Source: Bifidobacterium ruminantium DSM 6489
GTDB taxonomy: Bacteria > Actinomycetota > Actinomycetes > Actinomycetales > Bifidobacteriaceae
Direction: 5' to 3'
Assembly (NCBI RefSeq): GCF_000770925.1
Contig: NZ_JDTK01000012.1
Span: 1 to 64,000, forward strand
Length of the DNA: 64,000 bases
The translations under genes and the position numbers were made by a program. Below are positions 26,235 to 35,981 of this stretch, one piece after another. The first letter of the stretch is position 1, and every line of letters starts with the position of its first letter. A model generated the notes under the pieces. The model did no database searches, had not been told where the DNA came from, and saw nothing but the letters and a program-made list of their open reading frames with translations.

Positions 26235-27113
26235 TCAGTATACGGTGAATCCGTGCGCCTGGAACTGCTCGACCACACGCTGCTTCATCGCGGCCGATGG
26301 CCCTTTCTGGTCATCCAGCGGATATGGGATTCCCAGCATGTGCCATTTCGGACGTCCAAGCTGGTGGAAGGGCAGCACGTCGATATGTTCCACGGCGTCG
26401 CCAAAGGTCTCGCAGATCTTCGCCACGTTCTCGACGTTCTCCTCGGATGAGGTGAGGCCCGGCACGAGCACGAACCGCACCCAGATCTTCTTGCCCGCCT
26501 TGGCGAGCCGCTGTCCGAAATCGATGGTCGGCTGCAGGATTCCACCGGTCACCTTGTGGTATGTCTCCTCGTCGCCGGATTTGACGTCGAGCAGACACAG
26601 GTCGATATCGTTCACCATCTCGTCGGTGTAGCTCTCGCCGAGGAAGCCGGACGTGTCGAGGCACGTGTGCACGCCCATCTGCTTGGCCGCGTGGAACACG
26701 CGGGACACGAAGGCGGGCTGCATCATGGATTCCCCGCCGGAGAAGGTAATGCCGCCGCCGGTGGCCTTGAACAGGTCTGCGTAGCGTTCGATCTTCTTGA
26801 TCATGGCCTCGTAGTACACGGGCTTGCCGTCGCGCATCTTCCAAGTGTCCGGGTTCTGGCAGTACTGGCAACGCAACGGGCATCCGCTCATGAAAACGGT
26901 CATACGGGTACCGGGACCGTCCACGGACGTGTTGATGTCCCACGAATGCACGAATCCGATGTCGCCGCTTTTCAGCGCCTGGATGCGATCCAAACGATCC
27001 AGGCCAATCGGGGATTCGAATCCCGACAGGCCTCCCATCAGAGTCTGCTTGGCGTATTCCTTGGAATCCCTCAGCATATGCCTGGTCGTGGTGCGGAATA
27101 TGTGTTCAGGCAT
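26235..27113 (-). CDS. pflA: Pyruvate formate-lyase activating enzyme
   Basis: 292 residues, ATG 27113 after AAAGGGGATATCG. It is a radical SAM enzyme that installs the glycyl radical on PflB. The iron-sulfur motif C-x3-C-x2-C reads CPLRCQYC near residues 77-84, and the glycine-rich GGGITFSGGE lies near 120-129. The N-terminus is about 45 residues longer than in E. coli PflA, a length seen in other bifidobacteria as far as I recall. It follows pflB with a hairpin between them, giving lower activase than lyase expression. Confidence 0.95.
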   Translation of the reverse strand: MPEHIFRTTTRHMLRDSKEYAKQTLMGGLSGFESPIGLDRLDRIQALKSGDIGFVHSWDINTSVDGPGTRMTVFMSGCPLRCQYCQNPDTWKMRDGKPVYYEAMIKKIERYADLFKATGGGITFSGGESMMQPAFVSRVFHAAKQMGVHTCLDTSGFLGESYTDEMVNDIDLCLLDVKSGDEETYHKVTGGILQPTIDFGQRLAKAGKKIWVRFVLVPGLTSSEENVENVAKICETFGDAVEHIDVLPFHQLGRPKWHMLGIPYPLDDQKGPSAAMKQRVVEQFQAHGFTVY

Positions 27114-27156
27114 CGATATCCCCTTTCATCATCCTTCCCATCCTATCGAAAAAAGA

Positions 27157-27180
27157 GGGACGGAGCATAAGCTCCGCCCC
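27157..27180 (-). terminator. Hairpin between pflB and pflA
   Basis: On the minus strand GGGGCGGAGC-TTAT-GCTCCGTCCC is followed by TCTTTTTT. It has the form of an intrinsic terminator and sits between two genes that work together, so partial read-through is expected. Confidence 0.8.
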
Positions 27181-27230
27181 TTGCCTTATCGCCGTCTCAT
27201 ACGGCGGCGGTCATCCGTCCGACAGGAACG

Positions 27231-29606
27231 TCAGTCGACGACTGCGCCCTGGTGGAACGTACGGGAGATCACGTCGAGCTGCTGCTCCTTGGTGAGCTTG
27301 ACGAAGTTCACCGCGTAGCCGGAGACACGCACGGTCAGGTGCGGGTACTTCTCCGGATGCTCGACGGCATCCTCGAGCTGTTCCTTGCGCAGCACGTTGA
27401 TGTTGGCGTGGTACAGACCGTGGCCGTTGCCGGCATCCAGGATGCCCACCAAGTTGCCGATGCGCTCGTCCTCGTCGCGGCCCAGACCATCAGGGGTAAT
27501 GGTGTTGGTCAGCGAGATGCCGTCGAGCGCGTCGTTGTAGTCGATCTTGCCGACCGAGAACATGGACGGCAGCATGCCGTGGGAGTCCATGCCGTTCTCC
27601 GGATTGGCGCCCGGAGCGTACGGAGTGCCCTTCTTGTGGCCGGACGGGAAGGCGCCAGTGGCCTTTCCATACTCCACATTGGAGGTGATGGTCAGGATGG
27701 ACTGGGTCGGAACGGCGTCGCGGTACACCGGCAGACGCTTGACCTGGCCCATGACGGTGGAGACGACCCACTTGGCGATGTCGTCGGCGCGGTCGTCGTC
27801 GTTGCCGTAGATCGGGAAGTCGCCTTCGGTGCGGTAGCCGACGATCAGATCGTCGTCCGCGCCTTCGACGTACTCGTTCTCATGACCCGGAGTGGTCTTG
27901 GCGTCCTTGTTGTAGATCGGGTAGACCTTGGCGTACTTGCATGCGGACAGGGAGTCGGCCGCGATCGACAGGCCGGACATGCCGCAACCGAGAGTGCGGT
28001 AGACCTCCTTGTCGTGCAGGGCCATCTCGATGGACTCGTAAGCGTACTTATCATGCATGTAATGGATGATGTTCAGAGCCATCACATAGGTCTCGGACAG
28101 CCATTCAAGGGCCTTCTCGTAGTTGGCCTTGACCTTCTCGTAATCCAGCGTGCCATCGGCTTCCGGCTTGATCGGGTCGATGACGCCCTTGTCGATGACC
28201 TGCATGCCGGTCATCTCGTCACGTCCGCCGTTGATGGCGTACAGCAGGGCTTTGGCGGAGTTCACACGAGCGGCGAAGAACTGCATCTGCTTGCCCACGC
28301 GCATCGGGGAGACGCAGCATGCGATGGCGGCGTCGTCGCCCCAGTGAGAGCGGATTTCCTTATCGGACTCGTACTGGATGGCCGAGGTGTCGATGGAGAT
28401 TCGGGCGCAGAAGCGCTTGTAGGCTTCCGGCAGCTTCGGATCCCAGAAGATGGTGATGTTCGGCTCCGGGCCAGGTCCGAGGTGCTCGAGGGTCAGGGTG
28501 TTGAGCAGACGGAACGAGGTCTTGGTGACCATGGTGCGGCCATCGTCGCCGAAGCCCGCATCGGACCAGGTCGCCCAGTACGGATCGCCGGAGAAGATGG
28601 CGTCGTAGTCCTTGGTGCGCAGGAAGCGCACGATGCGCAGCTTCATGACCAGGTTATCGATGATTTCCTGGGCGTCGGTCTCGGTAATCTTGCCGGCCTT
28701 CAGGTCGCGCTCGAAGTAGACGTCGAAGAAGGTGGAGACACGGCCGAAGGACATGGCGGCGCCGTCCTGGCTCTTGACGGAGGCGAGGTAGCCCATGTAG
28801 GTCCACTGCACGGCTTCCTGTGCGGTCTGTGCCGGGCGGGACAGGTCGAGGCCGTACTCGTTGCCGAGGTTGATCAGCTGCTTCAGGGCCTTGATCTGCT
28901 CGTCATGCTCTTCGCGGAAGCGGATCCAGTGCTCGATCTCCGGCTCGGTGAAGTCGTTGCGGTACGGGATGGAGTCCTTGTCGCGCTGCTTGAACTTGAT
29001 CAGGGTGTTCACGCCGTACAGCGCCACACGACGGTAGTCGCCGATGATGCGGCCACGGCCGTAGGCGTCCGGCAGACCGGTGAGGATCTTGTTGTGGCGG
29101 GCGAGCTTGATCTGCTTGGTGTAGACGCCGAAGACGCCGTCGTTGTGCGTCTTGCGGTACTTGGTGAAGATCTTCTTGATCTGCGGATCGGGCTCCTTGC
29201 CGGCCTCCTTGATGGCCTGCTCGACCATACGCCAGCCGCCGTTCGGCATCATGGCACGCTTGCACGGCACGTCGGTCTGCAGGCCGACGATCACATTATC
29301 GACTTCCGGGGAGTCGATGTAGCCCGCCGGGAAGGCGTCGATGCCGGCCGGGGTGTGGGTGTCCACGTCGTAGACGCGCTGCTTGCGCTCCACTGCCAGA
29401 TAGTTGTCATCGAGATACTTCCACAGGTGCTTGGTCTTCTCGGTGGCATCCGCCAGGAAGGACTCATCGCCCTCATACGGCGTGTAGTTCTTCTGGATGA
29501 AATCACGGACATCGATGTCCTTCTGCCAGTTGCCCTCAGCGAAACCTTCCCAAGCCTTGGCCTCAAGCTCTTCCTGGGAGACCGCCGTCGCATCAACTGC
29601 TGCCAT
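27231..29606 (-). CDS. pflB: Formate C-acetyltransferase (pyruvate formate-lyase)
   Basis: 791 residues from ATG 29606, six bases after AAGGAG; the GTG at 29612 is too close to that site. The enzyme converts pyruvate and CoA to acetyl-CoA and formate, the branch from the bifid shunt that yields extra ATP and formate plus ethanol. The adjacent catalytic cysteines are in IACCVSPM (about residues 430-431) and the glycyl radical in RVSGYAV (Gly about 763). A dyad GTGA-N6-TCAC lies about 110 bases upstream, suggesting Rex or Crp-type control. pflA follows on the same strand. Confidence 0.97.
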   Translation of the reverse strand: MAAVDATAVSQEELEAKAWEGFAEGNWQKDIDVRDFIQKNYTPYEGDESFLADATEKTKHLWKYLDDNYLAVERKQRVYDVDTHTPAGIDAFPAGYIDSPEVDNVIVGLQTDVPCKRAMMPNGGWRMVEQAIKEAGKEPDPQIKKIFTKYRKTHNDGVFGVYTKQIKLARHNKILTGLPDAYGRGRIIGDYRRVALYGVNTLIKFKQRDKDSIPYRNDFTEPEIEHWIRFREEHDEQIKALKQLINLGNEYGLDLSRPAQTAQEAVQWTYMGYLASVKSQDGAAMSFGRVSTFFDVYFERDLKAGKITETDAQEIIDNLVMKLRIVRFLRTKDYDAIFSGDPYWATWSDAGFGDDGRTMVTKTSFRLLNTLTLEHLGPGPEPNITIFWDPKLPEAYKRFCARISIDTSAIQYESDKEIRSHWGDDAAIACCVSPMRVGKQMQFFAARVNSAKALLYAINGGRDEMTGMQVIDKGVIDPIKPEADGTLDYEKVKANYEKALEWLSETYVMALNIIHYMHDKYAYESIEMALHDKEVYRTLGCGMSGLSIAADSLSACKYAKVYPIYNKDAKTTPGHENEYVEGADDDLIVGYRTEGDFPIYGNDDDRADDIAKWVVSTVMGQVKRLPVYRDAVPTQSILTITSNVEYGKATGAFPSGHKKGTPYAPGANPENGMDSHGMLPSMFSVGKIDYNDALDGISLTNTITPDGLGRDEDERIGNLVGILDAGNGHGLYHANINVLRKEQLEDAVEHPEKYPHLTVRVSGYAVNFVKLTKEQQLDVISRTFHQGAVVD

Positions 29607-29713
29607 TTCCACTCCTTCTGGGTGTTTGGTTGGCGACGCATTGTTACGTCGTCGCTAGTTCTTGATTCTATTAGCCCTCACCTGCGAAAAACCTGAAAAC
29701 CGCGCCGAATAAA

Positions 29714-29729
29714 CGTGATAAAAATCACA
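29714..29729. promoter_or_regulatory. Rex- or Crp/Fnr-like dyad upstream of pflB
   Basis: CGTGATAAAAATCACA: GTGA (29715-29718) and TCAC (29725-29728) separated by six A/T-rich bases. This fits both the Rex (redox) and Crp/Fnr site patterns. Its location ahead of a fermentation gene makes redox control by Rex the more attractive reading. Confidence 0.5.
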
Positions 29730-29759
29730 TTCGTTCCGCACGCATGGGCAATGACGAAA

Positions 29760-29811
29760 AACGCCGGGTGGAAATCCTCGTCCTGATTCGACGAAGGGTT
29801 TCCACCCGGCG
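29760..29811 (-). terminator. Terminator of the SPOR-domain gene
   Basis: Arms ACGCCGGGTGGAAA (29760-29773) and TTTCCACCCGGCGT (29798-29811); on the minus strand a T5 run follows directly. Confidence 0.85.
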
Positions 29812-29856
29812 TATCGTTCTTCAGCATCCAAGCCCGCCGTCACCGCATGGTGACGA

Positions 29857-30072
29857 TCAGCCCCGGGAGGATGCTCCGGCTTGGCCGTCAGAGGACCAAC
29901 GTTTCCATTCGCGGTCCTGTTCCTCCCATTCCAGATTGCGCTCCTGCACGATCTTCCACGCGTCGAGCGCATCCTCCTTGGTCTTGTACGGCCCCATGCG
30001 GTGGCTTGCCGGAGAGATCATGCCCAATTCCGGCTGCTCAGTGACCGTATTGAAATACCATTGACGTTCCAT
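29857..30072 (-). CDS. Small SPOR-like protein, 71 residues
   Basis: Begins MERQWYFNTVTEQPE and includes RMGPYKTKEDALDAWKIVQE, the pattern of short actinobacterial SPOR-domain proteins; the C-terminus is charged (EWEEQDREWKRW). AAGGAGGC precedes the start closely. Classical SPOR domains bind denuded peptidoglycan, but a 71-residue protein without signal peptide must be cytoplasmic, so that role is uncertain here. Own terminator downstream. Confidence 0.75.
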   Translation of the reverse strand: MERQWYFNTVTEQPELGMISPASHRMGPYKTKEDALDAWKIVQERNLEWEEQDREWKRWSSDGQAGASSRG

Positions 30073-30147
30073 ATCGGCCTCCTTCCTGCAATGCGCGGCC
30101 CAGCCGTCCGGGCCGCGGCCATACGACTTCCTTGCACGCGTTTCGTC

Positions 30148-31845
30148 TTACTCACGGAACGCGTTGGTCACCGGCAGACGACGGTCACGGCCGAACGCCA
30201 ACGCCGTCACCTTCGGGCCAAGCGGATACTGGCGACGCTTCCATTCGGCGCGGTCCACCAGCCGCATGACCGTGTCCACTGTCGCTTCATCGAAGCCGTC
30301 GGCAAGGAGGTCGGCCCGGCCATGCGCATGTTCAATATACATCGCCAGCACTTGGTCGAGCAGCGCGTACTCCGGTAGCGAATCGGAATCCTTCTGGCCT
30401 GGACGCAGCTCGGCGGAAGGCGCCTTCTCGATCGAGTTGACGGGAATCATCACGCCGTCCGGCAGGGGAACGCCGGCGCTCCCCTGCTCGTTGCCTACGA
30501 TGTGGAGTCCCCCGATGCCCATACCGGCCGCGGCGGCCTTGTTGCGCCAGCGGGAGATCTCCCACACGCGGGTCTTGAGCAGGTCCTTGATCGGAGCGTA
30601 GCCGCCGACTGCATCGCCGTAAATCGTGGAATAGCCGCAGGCCAACTCCGACTTGTTGCCGGTCGCCACGGCCAACAGCCCCTTGGAATTCGAGTAGGCC
30701 ATGACGATCACGCCTCGGATGCGTGCTTGCAGGTTCTCGGCGGCGACTCCTTCCAATTTCAGTTGATGCTGGAAGGAGACGAACAGTGGCTCGATGGGTT
30801 GGATGTCGTAATGCGCGCCGAGGTTGCGCGCCAAATCGGCCGCGTCGTCTTTGGAGCCGTCGGATGAGTACATGCTCGGCATGGAGATGCCGTGCACGTT
30901 TTCGCCGCCCACCGCGTCGGCCGCCATGGCAGCCACGAGCGCGGAATCGATGCCGCCGGACAGGCCCAGGCACACGCCCTTGAAATGGTTCTTGGCCATG
31001 TAATCCTTCAGACCCAGCACGCAGGCGGTGTACACTTCCTCGTCCGGATCGGGTTTGGCTGCGATTGTACCGACCTTCTGATGCTCCGCGGACGTGTCCA
31101 AATCGAAGAAGCTCAGATCCTCCATGAACATCGGCGAGCACTCAAGCAGGGTGCCGTCGGTGTCCACAACGAAGCTGCCGCCGTCGAAGACGAGGTCGTC
31201 CTGGCCGCCCACCTGGTTGAGGTAGATCAATGGCGCTTGCACTTCGGCGGCGCGTCGCACGGCGAGGTCGAATCGCGTGTCGGTCTTGCCTTCCTCGTAT
31301 GGCGAGCCGTTCATGGTGAGCAGTAGGTCGATGTTCTCCTTGGCGAGTTCGGCCACGGGGCCTCCGTCCTGCCAGATGTCCTCGCAGATGGCCACGCCGA
31401 TGCGGGCTCCGTCTACGTCGAGCACCATGGATTTGTTGCCAGGGCTGAAAATACGGAATTCGTCGAACACGCCGTAGTTGGGCAGGAAGTGCTTGTCGTA
31501 GCCGGCCCAGACCACGCCGTCGTGCAACACGACGAGCCGGTTGCGCGGCTTGGAATTCTCACGGTCGGTGCCCACGGTGCCGACCACCACATACAGGCCC
31601 CCCAGCCCGTCTGCCGCCAGTTTCGTGGCGAGCCAGTTGGCTTTGTCCCATGCGGCCTTGCGGAAGGTGGCGCGCAGGGCGAGATCTTCGATGGGGTATC
31701 CGGTCAGGGTCATCTCCGGGAACACGACCACGCGTGCGTTGCTGCGTGCGGCGAGGTGCGTGTAGTGCATGACCTTGTCGGCGTTGGCGTCGAGGTCTCC
31801 GACGCAGGTGTCGATCTGGGCGAGTGCGAAACGAATGTCTGTCAT
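30148..31845 (-). CDS. nadE: Glutamine-dependent NAD+ synthetase
   Basis: 565 residues. It makes NAD from deamido-NAD, ATP and glutamine. The N-terminal nitrilase-type glutaminase domain shows the Glu-Lys-Cys triad in FPEMTLTGYP, GYDKHFLPNYG and VAICEDIW. The C-terminal synthetase domain has the ATP pyrophosphatase loop LGLSGGIDSALVAAM near residue 292. Two-domain architecture and length are as expected for bacterial glutamine-using NadE. The gene stands between the SPOR gene and the M20 gene on the same strand. Confidence 0.95.
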   Translation of the reverse strand: MTDIRFALAQIDTCVGDLDANADKVMHYTHLAARSNARVVVFPEMTLTGYPIEDLALRATFRKAAWDKANWLATKLAADGLGGLYVVVGTVGTDRENSKPRNRLVVLHDGVVWAGYDKHFLPNYGVFDEFRIFSPGNKSMVLDVDGARIGVAICEDIWQDGGPVAELAKENIDLLLTMNGSPYEEGKTDTRFDLAVRRAAEVQAPLIYLNQVGGQDDLVFDGGSFVVDTDGTLLECSPMFMEDLSFFDLDTSAEHQKVGTIAAKPDPDEEVYTACVLGLKDYMAKNHFKGVCLGLSGGIDSALVAAMAADAVGGENVHGISMPSMYSSDGSKDDAADLARNLGAHYDIQPIEPLFVSFQHQLKLEGVAAENLQARIRGVIVMAYSNSKGLLAVATGNKSELACGYSTIYGDAVGGYAPIKDLLKTRVWEISRWRNKAAAAGMGIGGLHIVGNEQGSAGVPLPDGVMIPVNSIEKAPSAELRPGQKDSDSLPEYALLDQVLAMYIEHAHGRADLLADGFDEATVDTVMRLVDRAEWKRRQYPLGPKVTALAFGRDRRLPVTNAFRE

Positions 31846-31935
31846 ATCTGCCTAGCTTACCGTTGGTTTGTTGGACGTTTGTTTTTCAGCGATCGCGTCC
31901 GTCCGCGATCATGGGTTGCGAGTGGACGCGGCGCG

Positions 31936-33084
31936 TCATGAGAGTTCATTGAGTACCGTCAATGCCGCGTTGGCGTAGAATTCCACGCCGGTCTGCAGCG
32001 ATTCGTCGAGTCCGATGAAGTGCGGGCTGTGCCAGTCGGGGCAGCCTTCTTCGCCATTGGAGCCGATGAAGGCAAATACCGGCAGGGTGACGGGCATGAA
32101 ATCGCAGAAGTCCTCCCCCGCCATCGACGGGCGGATGGGTTCGAGCTGCGCGTAGTCGCGTACGCTGTCGGCGACGATTTTGGACAGTTCGGTATCGGAG
32201 ACGAGCGGGTTCTGGAAATCGTCCCAATCGATGTCGGCGGTGATGCCGTATCCGGAGGCGATGGATTGGACCTGCTGTTTGAAGCGTTTCTCCACCAGTT
32301 CACCGTCGGACTCGTGGAAGTATCGTACGGTGCCTTGGAAGCTCGCCTTGTCGGGTACGACGTTCCACACGTGGCCGCCGTGCATCTCGGTGATGGACAG
32401 TACGAGCGGATGGAACGGCGAGACGTTGCGGCTCACGATGGTCTGCAATGCGAGGACCATGGTGGCGAGCGCCTCGATCGGGCCGGTGCCCTTGTGCGGA
32501 TAGCCGGCATGGGAGCCGGTGGCGTGCAGGGTTACATGGAATTTCACGCAGCCGGCCATCATCGGTTCGGGGCCGACGGCGATCTGTCCGGGCGCGTAGT
32601 TCGGGTTGTTGTGCGCGCCGATGGCGGCTGATACGTCGGCGAGCAGTCCCGCGTCGACCATGGCCTTCGCGCCGAGGCCAAGTTCCTCGGCGGGCTGGAA
32701 CAGCAGTTTGATGGACCCCTTGATGCGCTTGCGGCGCTTGGCGAGCCAGAACGCGGCACCGAGCATGTACGACATGTGCAGGTCGTGGCCGCAGCCGTGC
32801 ATCACGCCGTCGTTGACGGATGAGAACGGCAGACCGGTGTCCTCCTGGATGGGCAGGCCGTCGATGTCGGCGCGCAGTGCGATGCGCGGCCCCGGCTGTT
32901 CGCCGCGGATCAGGCCGACCACGCCGGTCTCCAGCGGATTGTTGAGCACCTCGATGTCGTGTGCGCGCAACAGTTTCTCGATGTAGGCGCTTGTCTCGTA
33001 TTCCTTGAAGCTGCGTTCGGGGTGCGCGTGCAGGTAGTGTCGGATTTCGATGATCTCCGGCGTAATCTCGATATGTTCGCTCAT
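31936..33084 (-). CDS. M20-family amidohydrolase/peptidase
   Basis: 382 residues. Metal-binding features are MHGCGHDLHMSYMLG near residue 90 and QPAEELGLGAKAM near 128, followed by the dimerisation domain (TGSHAGYPHKGTGPIEAL). This pattern is that of amidohydrolases such as N-acetyl-L,L-diaminopimelate deacetylase or hippurate hydrolase, so it removes an acyl group from an amino acid or short peptide. The exact substrate cannot be decided. No good ribosome site precedes the ATG. Confidence 0.88.
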   Translation of the reverse strand: MSEHIEITPEIIEIRHYLHAHPERSFKEYETSAYIEKLLRAHDIEVLNNPLETGVVGLIRGEQPGPRIALRADIDGLPIQEDTGLPFSSVNDGVMHGCGHDLHMSYMLGAAFWLAKRRKRIKGSIKLLFQPAEELGLGAKAMVDAGLLADVSAAIGAHNNPNYAPGQIAVGPEPMMAGCVKFHVTLHATGSHAGYPHKGTGPIEALATMVLALQTIVSRNVSPFHPLVLSITEMHGGHVWNVVPDKASFQGTVRYFHESDGELVEKRFKQQVQSIASGYGITADIDWDDFQNPLVSDTELSKIVADSVRDYAQLEPIRPSMAGEDFCDFMPVTLPVFAFIGSNGEEGCPDWHSPHFIGLDESLQTGVEFYANAALTVLNELS

Positions 33085-33219
33085 GGTTGTCGATTGTAGG
33101 CATATGCGGACGTTTTTCCTATTTTCGCGTCCGTGGTTTCATGTCGTCGACGGCGTTTCCCCGGATCCTCCCGTAAGCTGGAAAGTGATCTAACACGGGA
33201 CATTCATGAGGAGGTCGGC

Positions 33220-34020
33220 ATGGGATCGGACATCAGGGCTGCGTTTTTCGACATCGACGGCACGTTGACGAGCTTCGTCACGCATGTGGTGCCGCAGTCG
33301 GCCATCGACGCGCTGCACGCGTTGCAGGAGAATGGCGTGAAGGTGTTCATCTGTTCCGGCCGAGCACCCTCCTATATGGGCGTGGTGCTGGACACCATTC
33401 CCGTACGGTTCGACGGCATCGTGGGCCTCAACGGCCAATACTGCACCACTCGCGACGGTCTGAGCTACCAGCATCCCATCGACCAGGCCGACGTGGAGAT
33501 CATCACCTCCTGGCTGGAGGAGCACACCGACGTGATCGCCAACTATGCGGAAAGCGACTACGGGTATTTCAACCGGACCAACGCAACGTTGGAAAGCACG
33601 TGGAACAGTCTCGGTAAAACCGCGCCGAAAATCGACATATGCGATCCGCTGCAACGTATCGGGGACCATCGCACATTCCAGATCAGCCCATATGTGGACG
33701 AGGCGACGGAAGCGGAAATCGCCGGCATGTGCGGCAACGTGCGCGGTGTCAGATGGCACCCGGCCTTCACCGACCTGATTCCCGCCGACGGCGGCAAGGC
33801 GGCCGGCATGCGGGTGGTGCTCGACCATTTCGGCTGGACGAAGGATAATGCGATCGCATTCGGCGACGGCGGCAACGATGTTGACATGCTGCGCTATGCC
33901 GGCATCGGCGTGGCTATGGGCAACGCGACCGACGAGCCGAAGTCGGTGGCCGATTACGTCACCGATAATGTCGATGACGCCGGCATCGCGAACGCGTTGA
34001 AGCATTTCGGTATTCTGTAA
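33220..34020 (+). CDS. Cof-type HAD-superfamily phosphatase
   Basis: 266 residues from ATG 33220, preceded by GAGGAGGTCGGC; a frame extension to 33133 lacks such a site. HAD motif I is FFDIDGTLTSF with the nucleophilic Asp, motif II CSGRAP near residue 43, and motif IV GDGGNDVDML near 218. The cap type and size fit the Cof (type IIB) class, which dephosphorylate sugar phosphates or cofactors. Transcribed away from the M20 gene. Confidence 0.88.
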   Translation: MGSDIRAAFFDIDGTLTSFVTHVVPQSAIDALHALQENGVKVFICSGRAPSYMGVVLDTIPVRFDGIVGLNGQYCTTRDGLSYQHPIDQADVEIITSWLEEHTDVIANYAESDYGYFNRTNATLESTWNSLGKTAPKIDICDPLQRIGDHRTFQISPYVDEATEAEIAGMCGNVRGVRWHPAFTDLIPADGGKAAGMRVVLDHFGWTKDNAIAFGDGGNDVDMLRYAGIGVAMGNATDEPKSVADYVTDNVDDAGIANALKHFGIL

Positions 34021-34220
34021 AGCGCTTTTTACAGAGTTTTTCTTGCGATTCCCGCACGCGTTTTCCGTAAATTCCTGCGGTTTTCGCACCCTTTATAAGT
34101 AATTCCGATAAGCGTGCGCCGTGTTGCCGTCACGGGTTCCTCTATATTGGTCAATCGTTGGCCCACAACCGCGGCAAGCGGACGGACCGTATAGCGAAAT
34201 TGAGAGAGAGGAACTCAACC

Positions 34221-35066
34221 ATGCGTAACAAGAAGATTCTCGGCGCGCTGCTCGCCGCCGCCACGCTCGCGACCTTCGGTCTGGCCGGCTGCGGCAATTC
34301 CGGTTCCAACGGTGCCGCCTCCAAGGAGGACGACAAGACCATCACCGTGGCCGCCTCCCCGACCCCGCACGCGGAGATCCTGAACAAGGCGGTCAAACCG
34401 CTCGTCGAGAAGGACGGCTACAAGCTGGTCGTCAAGGAATTCACCGACTACGTGCAGCCGAACACCGCCACCGAGGATGGCGAGGTTGACGCCAACTACT
34501 TCCAGCACAAGCCGTACCTCGACAACTTCAACAAGGAGAAGGGCACGCATCTGGTGTCCGTGGAGGGCATCCACTTCGAGCCATTCGGCCTGTACCCGGG
34601 CAAGACCAAGGAGCTGAAGGACCTTCAGGACGGCGCCACCGTGGCCGTGCCGAACGACGCCACCAACGAGGCCCGCGCGCTTCTGCTGTTGCAGGATGCC
34701 GGCCTGATCAAGCTGAAGGATCCGAAGGACATCAACGCCACACCGAAGGACATCACCTCCAATCCGAAGAACCTGCAGTTCAAGGAGCTTGAGGCCGCCG
34801 TCGTGCCGACCGTCATCAAGGATGTCGACATCGCGGCCCTGAACGGCAACTACGCCATCCAGGCCGGCTTCGACCCGACCAAGGACACGCTGGTCACCGA
34901 AAAGGCCGGCGGCCTGGCCGCGAAAACCTACCAGAACATTCTCGTGGTGAAGGAAGGCAACGAGAACACCGCCAAGACCAAAGAGCTCAAGAAGGCTCTG
35001 AAGTCCGACGAGGTACGCGACTACATCAACAAGAATTACAAGGGCGCTGTGGTGCCGGTCTTCTAA
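34221..35066 (+). CDS. metQ: MetQ/NlpA-family substrate-binding lipoprotein
   Basis: 281 residues from ATG 34221 with GAGAGAGAGGAACTCAACC upstream. The signal peptide ends in the lipobox LAGC (Cys about residue 22). The mature domain shows NlpA features: ITVAASPTPHAEILN, YVQPNTATEDGEVDANYFQH and VAVPNDATNEARALLLLQ. It captures methionine or a related amino acid outside the membrane and passes it to MetI/MetN. First gene of a three-gene operon. I looked for a SAM riboswitch in the 200-base leader and saw none. Confidence 0.9.
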   Translation: MRNKKILGALLAAATLATFGLAGCGNSGSNGAASKEDDKTITVAASPTPHAEILNKAVKPLVEKDGYKLVVKEFTDYVQPNTATEDGEVDANYFQHKPYLDNFNKEKGTHLVSVEGIHFEPFGLYPGKTKELKDLQDGATVAVPNDATNEARALLLLQDAGLIKLKDPKDINATPKDITSNPKNLQFKELEAAVVPTVIKDVDIAALNGNYAIQAGFDPTKDTLVTEKAGGLAAKTYQNILVVKEGNENTAKTKELKKALKSDEVRDYINKNYKGAVVPVF

Positions 35067-35094
35067 GGCCGACCGCTTCGGCTGCCGACAATTC

Positions 35095-35125
35095 AATGCC
35101 GCAGGATAGTATGTCCTGCGGCATT
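35095..35125 (+). terminator. Hairpin between metQ and metN
   Basis: AATGCCGCAGGA and TCCTGCGGCATT (35095-35106 with 35114-35125) form a perfect 12-bp stem followed by CTTGC. With almost no T-run it is more likely an attenuating or mRNA-stabilising hairpin that favours the binding protein over the ABC subunits. Confidence 0.6.
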
Positions 35126-35161
35126 CTTGCTATGGAAACATGAAAACAGGAACAGGACATT

Positions 35162-35980
35162 ATGACGATTCAGATCGACCATCTGCACAAAAGCTACGGC
35201 AGTGGCGCCGAAGCGCATGAGGTGCTGCACGACATTAACCTGACCATCGATTCGGGTGAGGTCTTCGGCATTCTCGGCTCGTCCGGCGCGGGCAAATCGA
35301 CATTGGTGCGTTGCATCAACCTGCTGGAGCGTCCCACTTCCGGCAAGGTGCTCATCGACGGACGTGACATCACCGGCGCGAAAGGCAAGGAGCTGGCGGA
35401 CGTGCGCGCCGGAATCGGCATGATCTTCCAGAACTTCAGCCTGTTTCAACAGCGCACCGTGCTACGCAACGTAACGTTCCCGCTGGAACTCAACCACACG
35501 CCGAAAGCCAAGCGTGAGGAACGTGCCCGCTACCTGCTCGACCTGGTCGGATTGGCCGATCTGGCCGACCGCTACCCGAGCCAGCTGTCCGGCGGCCAAC
35601 AGCAGCGCGTGGCCATCGCACGCGCGTTGGCCAACAATCCGTCCATCATGCTGTGCGATGAGGCCACCAGCGCGCTCGACTCCACCACCACGGCGCAGAT
35701 TCTCGATCTGTTGCGTCGTATCAACCGCGAGCTCAACGTGACGCTGGTCGTCATCACGCATTCGCTGTCCGTGGCACGCAACATCTGCGACCGTGTGGCC
35801 ATGATCGATGGCGGTCGAATCGTGGAGATGGGCGATACGGAGGAATTGTTCGCCAATCCGCAAAGCGACATTCTGAAGACGCTGATCGCCGATGCGAAGG
35901 TGGAAAACCATCGCCATAAGCATGATTCCGCTTCGTCCGACAATCCGACGGACGCGCCGGCCAAGGAAGAGGTGAAGTGA
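35162..35980 (+). CDS. metN: Methionine ABC transporter ATPase, without NIL domain
   Basis: 272 residues, ATG 35162 after CAGGAACAGGACATT. ABC motifs: Walker A GSSGAGKST (about 38-46), signature LSGGQQQR (about 141), Walker B IMLCDEATSALD (about 163). It powers MetI. Well-studied MetN proteins are about 340 residues and end in a NIL/ACT-type domain that binds methionine and shuts transport down. Here the chain stops after the ABC domain with a ~35-residue hydrophilic tail, so that feedback domain is missing. metI follows after one base. Confidence 0.9.
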   Translation: MTIQIDHLHKSYGSGAEAHEVLHDINLTIDSGEVFGILGSSGAGKSTLVRCINLLERPTSGKVLIDGRDITGAKGKELADVRAGIGMIFQNFSLFQQRTVLRNVTFPLELNHTPKAKREERARYLLDLVGLADLADRYPSQLSGGQQQRVAIARALANNPSIMLCDEATSALDSTTTAQILDLLRRINRELNVTLVVITHSLSVARNICDRVAMIDGGRIVEMGDTEELFANPQSDILKTLIADAKVENHRHKHDSASSDNPTDAPAKEEVK

Positions 35981-35981
35981 A

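Noticed and set aside
27005-27025. GGGATTCGAATCCC resembling a tRNA T-arm
   Set aside because: It lies inside the pflA coding sequence and has no surrounding cloverleaf.
27252-29696. 814-codon plus-strand open frame
   Set aside because: Antisense to pflB over its whole length; the high GC third positions of pflB remove stops on the other strand.
34021-34220. Possible SAM riboswitch ahead of metQ
   Set aside because: I looked for the conserved SAM riboswitch cores in the 200-base leader and found no convincing match.
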